Assembly (NCBI RefSeq): GCF_051401765.1
Contig: NW_027480423.1
Coordinates: 4,402,001-4,466,000 of the forward strand
Reading direction: 5' to 3'
DNA from: Calliopsis andreniformis
Taxonomy: Eukaryota > Arthropoda > Insecta > Hymenoptera > Andrenidae
DNA length: 64,000 bases
The translations under genes were made by a program, and so were the position numbers. The notes under the pieces were generated by a model that worked only from the letters and a program-made list of their open reading frames with translations, did no database searches and was not told the DNA's origin. Shown here one piece after another: positions 26,211 through 38,366 of this stretch. Numbering within the stretch: position 1 is the first letter of the stretch; every line of letters starts with the position of its first letter.

Positions 26211-27371
26211 CTAGAGTGAAGCCCAGGTTGCCCGGAACGTAGAAATTACCATAACTTTCACACTGGTAGCAATTATTCGTCTTATACGATGGAAGAGCTG
26301 TTGTATTTATATCGTATTTTATGCTTCTGGCGATGACTTCTTAGGCCCTAACTATTCCATCTGGTGGAACAACGCCATAGGGTGAAGCCTAGGTTGCCCG
26401 CAAAGTAGAAATAACCATAACTTTCACACTGGTAGCAATTATTAGTTTTATACGATGGAAAAACTGTTCTATTTATTTTATATTTTATGCTTCTGGCGTT
26501 GACTTCTAAGGCCCTAGCTATTCGATTTGGTGGAGCAACGCCCTAGAGTGGAGCCTAGGTTGCCCGGTACTTAGAAATGACCATTACTTTCACACTGTTT
26601 GCAAATATACATTATATACGATGGAAAGTCTGTTGTATTTTTGTTGTATTTTATGCTCCTCGCGTTGACTTCTTAGGCCCTAACTATTTGATCTGGTGGA
26701 GCACCGCCCTAGCGTGAAGCCTAGGTTGCCCGGAACGTAGAAATGACCATTCATTTCACACTGGTAGCAATTATTCGTTTTATACGATGGAAAAACTGTT
26801 TCATTTATTTTGTATTTTGTGCTTCGGGCGTTGACTTCTAAGGCCCTAACTATTCGATCTGGTGGAGCAACGCCCTAGATTGAAGCCTAGGTTGCCCGGA
26901 ACGTAGAAAAGACCATAACTTTTACACTGGTAGCATTTATTCGTTTTATACAATGGAAAAACCGTTCTATTTATTTTGTATTTTATGCTTCGGGCGTTGA
27001 CTTCTAAGGCCCTAGCTATTCGATTTGGTGGAGAAACGCCCTAGAGTGGAGCCTAGGTTGCCCGGAACGTGGAAATGACCATAACTTTCACACTGGTTGC
27101 TATTATTCGTTTTATACGATGGAAAAACTGTTATATTTATATTGTATTTTATGCTTCACGCGTTGACTTCTGAGGCCGTAGCTATTCGATGTGGTGGATG
27201 AACGCCATAGAGTGAAGCCTAGGTTGCCCGGAACCTAGAAATGACCAGTACTTTCACACTGGTTGCAGTTATTCCTGTTATACGATGGAAAAACTGTTGC
27301 ACCTTTATTGTATTTTATGCTTCTGGCGTTGACATCTAGGGCCCTAACTGTTTGATCTGGTGGAGCAACGC
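26211..27371 (+). repeat. Tandem 7-monomer higher-order repeat, unit 2
   Basis: This is the second unit of the 7-mer. The AAAGTAG phase marks at 25241, 26402 and 27564 show steps of 1,161 and 1,162 bp, so a third unit begins but is soon replaced by other monomers. Related single blocks with the same CCCGCAAAGTAG marker lie at 23415 (11 monomers upstream) and 28228 (4 monomers after 27564). Confidence 0.92.
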
Positions 27372-27393
27372 CCTAGAGTGAAGCCTAGGTTGC
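27365..27393. other. Hairpin-capable dyad in the monomer, representative copy
   Basis: In the consensus, monomer positions 46-74 form an imperfect inverted repeat. GCAA (27365-27368) pairs with TTGC (27390-27393), and CCTAG (27372-27376) pairs with CTAGG (27385-27389). A 3-nt bulge lies in the left arm and the loop is 8 nt. The same arrangement is present in most monomers of both arms, so there could be a few hundred such sites. It is broken in the subclass carrying CTCAGAGTTAAG and weakened where TTGC becomes TTAC. Dyads of this kind can extrude or fold in transcripts of centromeric repeats, but no function is shown here. Confidence 0.7.
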
Positions 27394-28969
27394 CCGGTAC
27401 GTAGAAATGACCATAACTTTCACACTGGTTGCTATTATTCGTTTTATACGATGGAAAAACTGTTATATTTATATCGTATTTTATGCTTCTGGCGTTGACT
27501 TCTTAGGCCCTAACTATTCCATCTGTTGGAACAACGCCATAGGGTGAAGCCTAGGTTGCCCGCAAAGTAGAAATAACCATAACTTTCACACTGGTAGCAA
27601 TTATTAGTTTTATACGATGGAAAAACTGTTCTATTTATTTTATATTTTATGCTTCTGGCGTTGACTTCTAAGGCCCTAGCTATTCGATTTGGTGGAGCAA
27701 CGCCCTAGAGTGGAGCCCAGGTTGCCCGGTACGTAGAAATGACCATTACTTTCACACTGTTTGCAAATATACATTATATACGATGGAAAGTCTGTTGTAT
27801 TTATGTTGTATTTTATGCTCCTGGCGTTGACTTCTTAGGCCCTAACTATTTGATCTGGTGGAGCAACGCCCTAGAGTGAAGCCTAGGTTGCCCGGAAAGT
27901 AGAAATGACCATAACTTTCACACTGGTAGCAATTATTCGTTTTATACGATGGAAAAACTGTTCTATTTATTTTGTATTTTATGCTTCGGGCGTTGACTTC
28001 TAAGGCCCTAACTATTCGATCAGGTGGAGCAACGCCCTAGAGTGAAGCCTAGGTTGCCCGGTACGACGAAATGACCATCACTTTCAAACTGGTTGCAATT
28101 ATTCGTCTTATACGATGGAAGAGCTGTTGTATTTATATCGTATTTTATGCTTCTGGCGTTGACTTCTTAGGCCCTAACTATTCCATCTGGTGGAACAACG
28201 CCATAGGGTGAAGCCTAGGTTGCCCGCAAAGTAGAAATAACCATAACTTTCACACTGGTAGCAATTATTAGTTTTATACGATGGAAAAACTGTTCTATTT
28301 ATTTTATATTTTATGCTTCTGGCGTTGACTTCTAAGGCCATAGCTATTCGATTTGGTGGAGCAACGCCCTAGAGTGGAGCCTAGGATGCCCTGTACATAG
28401 AAATGACCATTACTTCCACGCTGTTTGCAAATATACATTATATACGATGGAAAGACTGTTGTATTTATGTTGTATTTTATGCTCCTGGCGTTGACTTCTT
28501 AGGCCCTAACTATTTGATCTGGTGGAGCACCGCCCTAGCGTGAAGCCTAGGTTGCCCGGAACGTAGAAATGACCATCCATTTCACACTGGTAGCAATTAT
28601 TCGTTTTATACGATGGAAAAGCTGTTTTATTTATTTTATATTTTATGCTTCTGGCGTTGACTTCTAAGGCCCTAACTATTCGATCTGGTGGGACAACGGC
28701 CTAGGGTGAAGCCTAGGTTGCCCGAGACGTAGAAATGACCATAACTTTTACACTGGTAGCATTTATTCGTTTTATACAATGGAAAAACCGTTCTATTTAT
28801 TTTGTATTTTATGCTTCGGGCGTTGACTTCTAAGGCCCTAACTGTTTGATCTGGTGGAGCAACGCCCTAGTGTGAAGCCCAGATTGCCCGGAACGTTGAA
28901 ATGACCATAACTTTCACTCTGGTTGCTAATATTCGTTTTATACGATGGAAAAACTGTTATATTTATATT

Positions 28970-29460
28970 GCATTTTATTCTTATGGCGTTGAATTCTAAT
29001 TCCCTAGCTATTCGATCTGGTGGAGCAACGCCCTAGAGTGAAACCTAGGTTACCCGGAACGTAGAAATGACCAGTACTTTCATACTGTTTGCAGTTATTC
29101 CTGTTATACGATGGAAAAACATTTGCACCTTTATTGTATTTTATGCTTCTGGCGTTGACTTCTAAGGCCCTAGCTATTCGATTTGGTGGAGCAACGCCCT
29201 AGAGTGGAGCCTAGGTTGCCCGGTACGTAGAAATGACCATTACTTTCACACTGTTTGCAAATATACATTTAATACGATGGAAAGTCTGTTGTATTTATGT
29301 TGTATTTTATGCTCCTGGCGTTGACTTCTTAGGCCCTAACTATTTGATCTGGTGGAGCACCGCCCTAGCGTGAAGCCTAGGTTGCCCGGAACGTAGAAAT
29401 GACCATTCATTTCACACTGGTAGCAATTATTCGTTTTATACGATGGAAAAACGGTTTTAT
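28970..29460 (+). repeat. Duplicated block with 28-monomer offset, copy 1
   Basis: The rare GAATTCTAATTCCCTAG is at 28991 here and at 33636 in the partner (33615-34105), an offset of 4,645 bp. The shared run continues through CTTTCATACTGTTTGCAG, GGAAAAACATTTGCACC, CCTAGAGTGGAGCC, CCCGGTACGTAG and GCAAATATAC to the ACCATTCATTTCAC monomer. Confidence 0.82.
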
Positions 29461-29539
29461 TTATTTTGTATTTTATGCTTCTGGCGTTCACTTCTTAGGC
29501 CCGAACTATTCGATCTGGTGGAACAACGGCCGAGGGTGA

Positions 29540-30190
29540 AGCCTAGGTTGCCCGGAACGTAGAAAAGACCATAACTTTTACACTGGTAGCAATTATTCGT
29601 TTTATACAATGGAAAAACCGTTCTATTTATTTTGTATTTTATGCTTCGGGCGTTGACTTCTAAGGCCCTAGCTATTCGATTTGGTGGAGAAACGCCCTAG
29701 AGTGGAGCCTAGGTTGCCCGGAACGTGGAAATGACCATAACTTTCACACTGGTTGCTATTATTCGTTTTATACGATGGGAAAACTGTTATATTTATATTG
29801 TATTTTATGCTTCACGCGTTGACTTCTGAGGCCGTAGCTATTCGATGTGGTGGATGAACGCCATAGAGTGAAGCCTAGGTTGCCCGGAACCTAGAAATGA
29901 CCAGTACTTTCACACTGGTTGCAGTTATTCCTGTTATACGATGGAAAAACTGTTGCACCTTTATTGTATTTTATGCTTCTGTCGTTGACATCTAGGGCCC
30001 TAACTGTTTGATCTGGTGGAGCAACGCCCTAGAGTGAAGCCTAGGTTGCCCGGTACGTAGAAATGACCATAACTTTCACACTGGTTGCTATTATTCGTTT
30101 TATACGATGGAAAAACTGTTATATTTATATCGCATTTTATGCTTCTGGCGTTGACTTCTTAGGCCCTAACTATTCCATCTGTTGGAACAA
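29540..30190 (+). repeat. Partial third copy of the 7-mer (about 4 monomers)
   Basis: The segment from GTAGAAAAGACC (29561) through GGTGGAGAAACGCC, CTTCACGCGTTGAC and CATCTGTTGGAACAACGCC matches 26884-27534 at an offset of 2,656 bp (16 monomers). Its left edge lies inside a monomer carrying ACAACGGCCGAGGG instead of the 7-mer sequence. Confidence 0.85.
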
Positions 30191-30719
30191 CGCCCTAGGG
30201 TGAAGCGTAGGTTGCCCGGAAAGTAGAAATGACCATAACTTTCACACTGGTAGCAATTATTCGTTTTATACGATGGAAAAACTGTTCTATTTATTTTGTA
30301 TTTTATGCTTCGGGCGTTGACTTCTAAGGCCCTAACTATTCGATCAGGTGGAGCAACGCCCTAGAGTGAAGCCTAGGTTGCCCGGTACGACGAAATGACC
30401 ATCACTTTCAAACTGGTTGCAATTATTCGTCTTATACGATGGAAAAGCTGTTTTATTTATTTTGTATTTTACGCTTCGGGCGTTGACTTCTAAGGCCCTA
30501 ACTATTCGATCTGGTGGAGCAACGCCCTAGAGTGAAGCCTAGGTTGCGCGGAACGTAGAAATGACCATAACTTTCACACTGGTAGCAATTATTCGTTTTA
30601 TACGATGGAAAAACTGTTTCATTTATTTTGTATTTTGTGCTTCGGGCGTTGACTTCTAAGGCCCTAACTATTCGATCTGGTGGAGCAACGACCTAGAGTG
30701 AAGCCTAGGTTGCCCGGAA

Positions 30720-31218
30720 CGTCGAAATGACCATCACTTTCAAACTGGTTGCAATTAATCCTGTTATACGATGGAGAAACTGTTGTATTTTTGTTGCCTT
30801 TTATGCTTCGGGCGTTGACTTCTAAGGCCCTAACTATTCAATCTGTTGGAGGAACGCCCTAGGGTGAAGCCTAGGTTGCCCGGAAAGCAGAAATGACGTT
30901 AACTTTCATATTGGTTGCAATTATTAGTTTTATACGATGGAAAAGCTGTTGTATATATATTGTATTTTATGCATCCAGCGTTGACTTCTAAGGCACTAAC
31001 TATTCCGTCTATTGGATCAACGCCCTAGAGTGAAGCCTAGATTGCCCGGAACGTAGAAATGACCATCACTTTCAAACTGGTTGCAATTATTCCTGTTATA
31101 TGATGGAAAAACTTTTGTATTTTTATCGCATTTTATGCCTCGGGCATTGACTTCTAAGGCCCTAACTATTCAATCTGTTGGAGCAACGCCCTAGGGTGAA
31201 GCCTAGGTTGCCCGGAAC
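30720..31218 (+). repeat. Three-monomer block with a distant twin at 44473-44971
   Basis: The offset is 13,753 bp (83 monomers), fixed by GACGTTAAC at 30895 and 44648. The copies share AATTAATCCTGTTATAC, TTGCCTTTTATGCTTCGGG, CTATTCAATCTGTTGGAG, TTATATGATGGAAAAAC and GCTTCGGGCATTGAC or GCCTCGGGCATTGAC. They differ at perhaps twenty sites, so this is an older exchange than the 7-mer or 17-mer. Confidence 0.8.
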
Positions 31219-31600
31219 GTAGAAATGACCATAACTTTCACACTGGTTGCAATTATTCATTTTATACGATGGAAAAACTGTTGTACTTATATTGTATTTT
31301 ATTCTTATGGCGTTGAATTCTAAGTCCCTAGCTATTCAATCTGGTGGAGCAACGCCCTAGAGTGAAACCTAGGTTACCCGGAACGTAGAAATGACCAGTC
31401 CTTTCAAACTGTTTGCAGTTATTCCTGTAATACGATGGAAAAGCTTTTGCATCTTTATTGTATTTTATGCTTCTGGCGTTGACTTCTAAGGCCCTAACTA
31501 TTCCATTTGGTGGAGCAACGCCCTAGAGTGGAGCCTAGGTTGCCCGGTACGTAGAAATAATCATTACTTTCACACTGTTTGCAAATATACATTATATACG

Positions 31601-31790
31601 ATGGAAAATCAGTTGCATATTTATTGTATTTTCTGCTTCTGGCGTTGACTTCTAAGGCCGTAGCTTTTAGCTGTGGTGGAGCAACGCCCTAGAGTGACGC
31701 CTAGGTTGCCCGGCACGTAGAAATGACCATTACTTTCACAATGTTTGCAATTATTCATTTTATCCGATGGTAAGCTGTTGTACTTATATT
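31601..31790 (+). repeat. One-monomer cassette shared with 35579-35768
   Basis: GGAAAATCAGTTGCATATTTATTG, given here as GGAAAATCAG then TTGCATATTTATTG, is followed by CTTTTAGCTGTGG, GTGACGCC and CCGGCACGTAG. The partner lies 3,978 bp (24 monomers) downstream, and further copies are at 37235, 40051 and 45849. Confidence 0.75.
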
Positions 31791-32779
31791 GAATTTTATT
31801 CTTCTGGCGTTGACTTCTTAGGCCCTAACTATTTAACCTGGTGGAGCACCGCCCTAGAGTGAAGCCTAGGTTGCCCGGAACGTAGAACATACCAGTACCT
31901 TCACACTGGTTGCAATTATTCCTGTTATACGATGGAAAAACTGTTCCATCTTTATCGTATATTATGCTTCTGGCGTTGACTTCTTAGGCCCTAACTATTA
32001 AATCAGGTGGAACAACGCCCTAGGGTGAAGCCTAGGTTGCCCGGAACGTAGAAATGACCAACTCTTTCACACTGGTAGCAATTATTCGTTTTATACATGG
32101 AAAAGCTGTCGTATTTATTTTGTATGTTATGCTTCGGGCGCTGACTTCTAAGGCCCTAGCTATTCGATCTGGTGGAACAGCAATCTAGAGTGAAGCCTAG
32201 GTTGCCCGGAACGTAGAAATGACCATAACTTTCACACTGGTTACCATTATTCGTTTTATACGATGGAAAAGCTGTTGTATTTATATCGTATTTTATGCTT
32301 CTGGCGTTGACTTCTTAGGCCCTAACTATTCCATCTGGTGGAACAACGCCCAAGAGTGATGCCTAGGGTGCCCGGAACGTAGAAACGACCATTCCCTTCA
32401 CGCTTGCTGCAATTATTCGTGTTATACGATGAAAAAATAGTTGTATTTTTATTGCATTTTATGCTTCTGGCGTTGACTTCATAGGCCCTAACTATTTGAT
32501 CTGGTGGAGCACCGCCCTAGCGTGAAGCCTAGGTTGCCCGGAACGTAGAAATGACCATTCATTTCACACTGGTAGCAATTATTCGTTTTATACGATGGAA
32601 AAACTGTTATATTTATATTGTATTTTATGCTTCTGGCGTTGGCTTCTCAGGCCCTAACTATTCGATCTGGTGGAACAACACCCTAGAGTGAAGCCTAGGT
32701 TGCCTGGAACGTAGAAATGACCATCACTTTCACACGGGTTGCAATTATTCCTGTTATAGGATGGAAAGACTGTTGTATT

Positions 32780-33105
32780 TTTATTGTATTTTATGCTTCT
32801 GGCGTTGACTTCTAAGGCCCTAGCTATCCGATTTGGTGGAGCAACGCCCTAGAGTGGAGCCTAGGTTGCCCGGTACGTAGAAATGACCGTTACTTTCACA
32901 CTGTTTGCAAATATACATTATATACGATGGAAAGTCTGTTGTACTTATGTTGTATTTTATGCTCCTGGTGTTGACTTCTTAGGCCCTAACTATTTGATCT
33001 GGTGGAGCACCGCCCTAGCGTGAAGCCTAGGTTGCCCGGAACGTAGAAATGACCATTCATTTCACACTGGTAGCAATTATTCGTTTTACACGATGGAAAA
33101 ACTGT
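32780..33105 (+). repeat. Two-monomer block repeated 6 monomers downstream
   Basis: This block is near-identical to 33775-34100 at an offset of 995 bp, sharing CTAGCTATCCGATTTGG, ACCGTTACTTTC, GTTGTACTTATGTTG and CTCCTGGTGTTGAC. It ends where this copy has CTGTTCTATTTATTCTAT and the other CTGTTTTATTTATTTTG. Confidence 0.83.
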
Positions 33106-33614
33106 TCTATTTATTCTATATTTTATGCTTCGGGCGTTGACTTCTAAGACCCTAACTATTCGACCTGGTGGAGCAACGCCCTAGAGTGAAACCTAGGTTA
33201 CCCGGAACGTAGAAATGACCATTCATTTCACACTGGTAGCATTTATTCGTTTTATACGATGAAAAAACCGTTCTATTTATTTTGTATTTTATGCTTCGGG
33301 CGTTGACTTCTAAGGCCCTAACTATTGATCTGGTGGAGCAACGCCCTAGTGTGAAGCCCAGATTGCCCGGAACGTTGAAATGACCATAACTTTCACTCTG
33401 GTTGCTAATATTCGTTTTATACTATGGAAAAACTGTTATATTTATATTGCATTTTATTCTTATGGCGTTGAATTCTAAGTCCCTAGCTATTCGATCTGGT
33501 GGAGCAACGCCCTAGAGTGAAGCCTAGGTTGCTCGAAATGTAGAAATGACCATAACTTTCACACTGGTTGCAATTATTCATTTTATACGATGGAAAAACT
33601 GTTGGACTTATATT

Positions 33615-34105
33615 GTATTTTATTCTTATGGCGTTGAATTCTAATTCCCTAGCTATTCGATCTGGTGGAGCAACGCCCTAGAGTGAAACCTAGGTTACCC
33701 GGAACGTAGAAATGACCAGTACTTTCATACTGTTTGCAGTTATTCCTGTTATACGATGGAAAAACATTTGCACCTTTATTGTATTTTATGCTTCTGGCGT
33801 TGACTTCTAAGGCCCTAGCTATCCGATTTGGTGGAGCAACGCCCTAGAGTGGAGCCTAGGTTGCCCGGTACGTAGAAATGACCGTTACTTTCACACTGTT
33901 TGCAAATATACATTATATACGATGGAAAGTCTGTTGTACTTATGTTGTATTTTATGCTCCTGGTGTTGACTTCTTAGGCCCTAACTATTTGATCTGGTGG
34001 AGCACCGCCCTAGCGTGAAGCCTAGGTTGCCCGGAACGTAGAAATGACCATTCATTTCACACTGGTAGCAATTATTCGTTTTATACGATGGAAAAACTGT
34101 TTTAT
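33615..34105 (+). repeat. Duplicated block with 28-monomer offset, copy 2
   Basis: This is the partner of 28970-29460. Its right two monomers are closer to 32780-33105 (shared CTATCCGATTTGG, ACCGTTACTTTC and CTCCTGGTGTTGAC) than to the first copy, so it has exchanged sequence with a third location since duplication. Confidence 0.82.
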
Positions 34106-34134
34106 TTATTTTGTATTTTATGCTTCGGGCGTTG

Positions 34135-34360
34135 ACTTCTATGGCCCCACCTATTCGATCTGGTGGAACAACGCCCTAGGGTGAAGCCAGGGTTGCCTGG
34201 AACGTAGAAATGACCAACTCTTTCACACTGGAAGCAATTATTCGTTTTATACATGGAAAATCTGTTCTATTTATTTTGTATTTTATGCTTTGGGCGTTGA
34301 CTTCTAAGGCACTAACTATTCCATCTGGTGGAGCAACGCCCTAGAGTGAAGCCTAGGTTG
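34135..34360 (+). repeat. Cassette, distant twin of 19205-19430
   Basis: This segment carries the same series of private variants. It sits directly after the 33775-34105 duplicated block, so block ends from different copying events meet here. Confidence 0.8.
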
Positions 34361-35179
34361 CCCGCAACGTACAAATGACCATAACATTCACAGTGGTTGC
34401 AATTATTCCTGTTATACGATGGAAAAACTGTTGCATCTTTATTGCATTTTATGCTTCTGGCGTCGACTTCTTAGGCCCTAACTATTCGATCTGGTGGAGC
34501 AACGTCCTAGAGTGAACCCTAGGTTGCCCGGAACGTAGAAATGACCATAACTTTCACACTGGTAGCAATTATTCGTTTTATATGATGGAAAAGCTGTTGT
34601 ATTTATTTTGTATTTTATGCTTCTGGCGTTGACTTCTAAAGCCCTAACTATTCGATCTGGTGGTACAACGCCCTAGAGTGAAGCCTAGGTTGCCCGGTAC
34701 GTAGAAATGACCATCACTTTCACACTGGTTGCAATTATTCCTGTTATACGATGGAAAAACTCTTGTATATTTATCGTATTTTATGCTCGGGCGTTGACTT
34801 CTATGGCCCTACCTATTCGACCTGGTGGAGCAACACCCTACAGTGAAGCCTAGTTTGTCCGGAACGTAGATATGACCATAACCTTCACACAGGTTGCAAT
34901 TATTCATGCTATACGATTGAAGAACTGTTGCATTTTTATTGTATTTTCTGCTTCTGTATTTGAATCCTAAGGTCCTAGCTATTCGATCTGGTGGGGCAAC
35001 GTCCAAGAGTGAAGCCTAGGTTGCCCGGAACGTAGTTATGACCATATCTTTCACACTGGTTGCAATTATTCCTGTTATGCGATGGAACAACTGTTGTATT
35101 TATATTGTGTTTTATGCTTCTGACGTTGTCTTCTAAGGCCCTAACTATCCGATCTGGTGGAGCAACGCCCAAGAGCGTT

Positions 35180-36710
35180 GCCTAGGTTGCCCGGAACGAA
35201 GAAATGACCATCACTTTCACACTGGTTACCATTATTCGTTTTATACGATGGAAAAGCTGTTGTATTTATATCGTATTTTATGCTTCTGGCGTTGACTTCT
35301 TAGGCCCTAACTATTCCATCTGGTGGAACAACGCCCTGGAGTGAAGCCTAGGTTGCCCGGAACGTAGAAATGACCATAACTTTCACACTGGTAGCTATTA
35401 TTCGTTTTATACATGGAAAAACTGTTCTATTTATTTTGTATTTTATGCTTCTGGCGTTGACTTCTAAGGCCCTATCTCTTCGATTTGGTGGAGCAATGCC
35501 TCAGAGTTAAGCCTAGGATGCCCGAAACGTCGAAATGGTCATTACTTTCGCACTGGTTGCAATTAGTCATGCTATACGATGGAAAATCAGTTGCATATTT
35601 ATTGAATTTTATGCTTCTGGCGTTGACTTCTAAGGCCGTCGCTTTTAGCTGTGGTGGAGCAACGCCCTAGAGTGACGCCTAGGTTGCCCGGCACGTAGAA
35701 ATGACCATTACTTTCACAATGTTTGCAATTATTCATTTTATACGATGGCAAACTGTTGTACTTATATTGCATTTTATGCTTCTGGCGTTGACTTCTTAGG
35801 CCCTAACTATTCGATCTGGTGGAACAACGCCCTATAGTGAAGCCTATGTTACCAGGAACGTAGAAATGACCATTACTTTCACACTGTTTGCAAATATACA
35901 TTATATGCGATGGAAAGGCTGTTGTATATATATTGTATTTTATGGTTCCGGCGTTGAATTCTTAGGCCCTAACTATTCCATCTGGTGGAACAACGCCCTA
36001 AGGTGAAGCCTATGTTGCCTGGAACGTAGAAATGACCAACTCTTTCACACTGGTAGCAATTATTCGTTTTATACATGGAAAAGCTGTTATATATATATTG
36101 CATTTTATGCTTCTGGCATTGAATTCTAAGTCCCTAGCTATTCGATCTGGTGGAGCAACGCCCTAGAGTGAAGCCTAGGTTGCCCGGAACGTAGAAATGA
36201 CCATTGCTTTCACAATGTATGCAATTATTCATTTTATTCGGTGGAAAAGCTGTTGTACTTACATTGTATTTTATTCTTGTGGCGTTGAATTCTAAGTCCC
36301 TAGCTATTCGATCTGGTGGAGCAACGCCCTAGACTGAAATCTGGATTACCCGGAACGTAGAAATGACCTGTACTTTCACACTGTTTGCAGTTATTCCTGT
36401 CATACGATGGAACAGCTGTTGCAAATTTATTGTATTTTATGCTTCTGGCGTAGACTTCTTAGGCCCTAACTATCCGATCTGGTGGAGCATCGTCCTAGAG
36501 TGAAGCCTTGGCTGCCCGGAACGTAGAAATGACCATAACTTTCACACTGGTTACCATTATGCGTTTTATACGATGGAAAAGCTGTTCTATTTATATCTTA
36601 TTTTATGCTTCTGGCGTTGACTTCTTAGGTCCCAGCTATTCCACCTGGTAGAACAACGCCCTCTGGTGAAGCCTAGGTTGCCCGGAACGTAGAAATGACC
36701 ATAACTTTCA
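35180..36710 (+). repeat. 10-monomer higher-order repeat, copy 1
   Basis: This matches 36836-38366 at an offset of 1,656 bp (10 monomers), starting at CCCGGAACGAAGAAATG and ending near CTTTCACAC, where this copy has AGGAAGC and the next has TGGTAGC. Shared markers are CTATCTCTTCGATTTGG with CTCAGAGTTAAG, TTAGTCATGCTATAC, CTTTTAGCTGTGG, TGGTTCCGGCGTTG, CACAATGTATGC, ATTCGGTGG and GGTCCCAGCTATTCC. The copies differ at a small number of scattered sites. Confidence 0.9.
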
Positions 36711-36835
36711 CACAGGAAGCAATTATTCGTTTTATACATGGAAAAGCTGTCATATTTATTTTGTACTTTATGCTTCGGGCGCTGACTTCTAAGGCCCTAG
36801 CTATTCGATCTGGTGGAGCAACAGCCTAGAGGGAA

Positions 36836-38366
36836 GCCTAGGTTGCCCGGAACGAAGAAATGACCATCACTTTCACACTGGTTACCATTATTCGTTTTAT
36901 ACGATGGAAAAGCTGTTGTATTTATATCGTATTTTATGCTTCTGGCGTTGACTTCTTAGGCCCTAACTATTCCATCTGGTGGAACAACGCCCTGGAGTGA
37001 AGCCTAGGTTGCCCGGAACGTAGAAATGACCATAACTTTCACACTCGTAGCTATTATTCGTTTTATACATGGAAAAACTGTTCTATTTATTTTGTATTTT
37101 ATGCTTCTGGCGTTGACTTCTAAGGCCCTATCTCTTCGATTTGGTGGAGCAATGCCTCAGAGTTAAGCCTAGGATGCCCGAAACGTCGAAATGGTCATTA
37201 CTTTCGCACTGGTTGCAATTAGTCATGCTATACGATGGAAAATCAGTTGCATGTTTATTGAATTTTATGCTTCTGGCGTTGACTTCTAAGGCCGTCGCTT
37301 TTAGCTGTGGTGGAGCAACGCCCTAGAGTGACGCCTAGGTTGCCCGGCACGTAGAAATGACCATTACTTTCACAATGTTTGCAATTATTCATTTTATACG
37401 ATGGCAAACTGTTGTACTTATATTGCATTTTATTCTTCTGGCGTTGACTCCTTAGGCCCTAACTATTCGATCTGGTGGAACAACGCCCTATAGTGAAGCC
37501 TATGTTACCAGGAACGTCGAAATGACCATTACTTTCACACTGTTTGCAAATATACATTATATGCGATGGAAAGGCTGTTGTATATATATTGTATTTTATG
37601 GTTCCGGCGTTGAATTCTTAGGCCCTAACTATTCCATCTGGTGGAACAACGCCCTAAGGTGAAGCCTATGTTGCCTGGAACGTAGAAATGACCAACTCTT
37701 TCACACTGGTAGCAATTATTCGTTTTATACATGGAAAAGCTGTTATATATATATTGCATTTTATGCTTCTGGCATTGAATTCTAAGTCCCTAGCTATTCG
37801 ATCTGGTGGAGCAACGCCCTAGAGTGAAGCCTAGGTTTCCCGGAACGTAGAAATGACCATTGCTTTCACAATGTATGCAATTATTCATTTTATTCGGTGG
37901 AAAAGCTGTTGTACTTACATTGTATTTTATTCTTGTGGCGTTGAATTCTAAGTCCCTAGCTATTCGATCTGGTGGAGCAACGCCCTAGACTGAAATCTGG
38001 ATTACCCGGAACGTAGAAATGACCTGTACTTTCACACTGTTTGCAGTTATTCCTGTCATACGATGGAACAGCTGTTGCAAATTTATTGTATTTTATGCTT
38101 CTGGCGTAGACTTCTTAGGCCCTAACTATCCGATCCGGTGGAGCATCGTCCTAGAGTGAAGCCTTGGCTGCCCGGAACGTAGAAATGACCATAACTTTCA
38201 CACTGGTTACCATTATGCGTTTTATACGATGGAAAAGCTGTTCTATTTATATCTTATTTTATGCTTCTGGCGTTGACTTCTTAGGTCCCAGCTATTCCAT
38301 CTGGTAGAACAACGCCCTCTGGTGAAGCCTAGGTTGCCCGGAACGTAGAAATGACCATAACTTTCA
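36836..38366 (+). repeat. 10-monomer higher-order repeat, copy 2
   Basis: This is the second copy of the 10-mer. From about 37097 it is also the first part of the 17-mer unit, so the segment 37097-38366 exists three times in the window: 35441-36710, here, and 39913-41182. The stepwise offsets (1,656 then 2,816 bp) show that a 10-mer duplication and a 17-mer duplication are superimposed. Confidence 0.9.
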
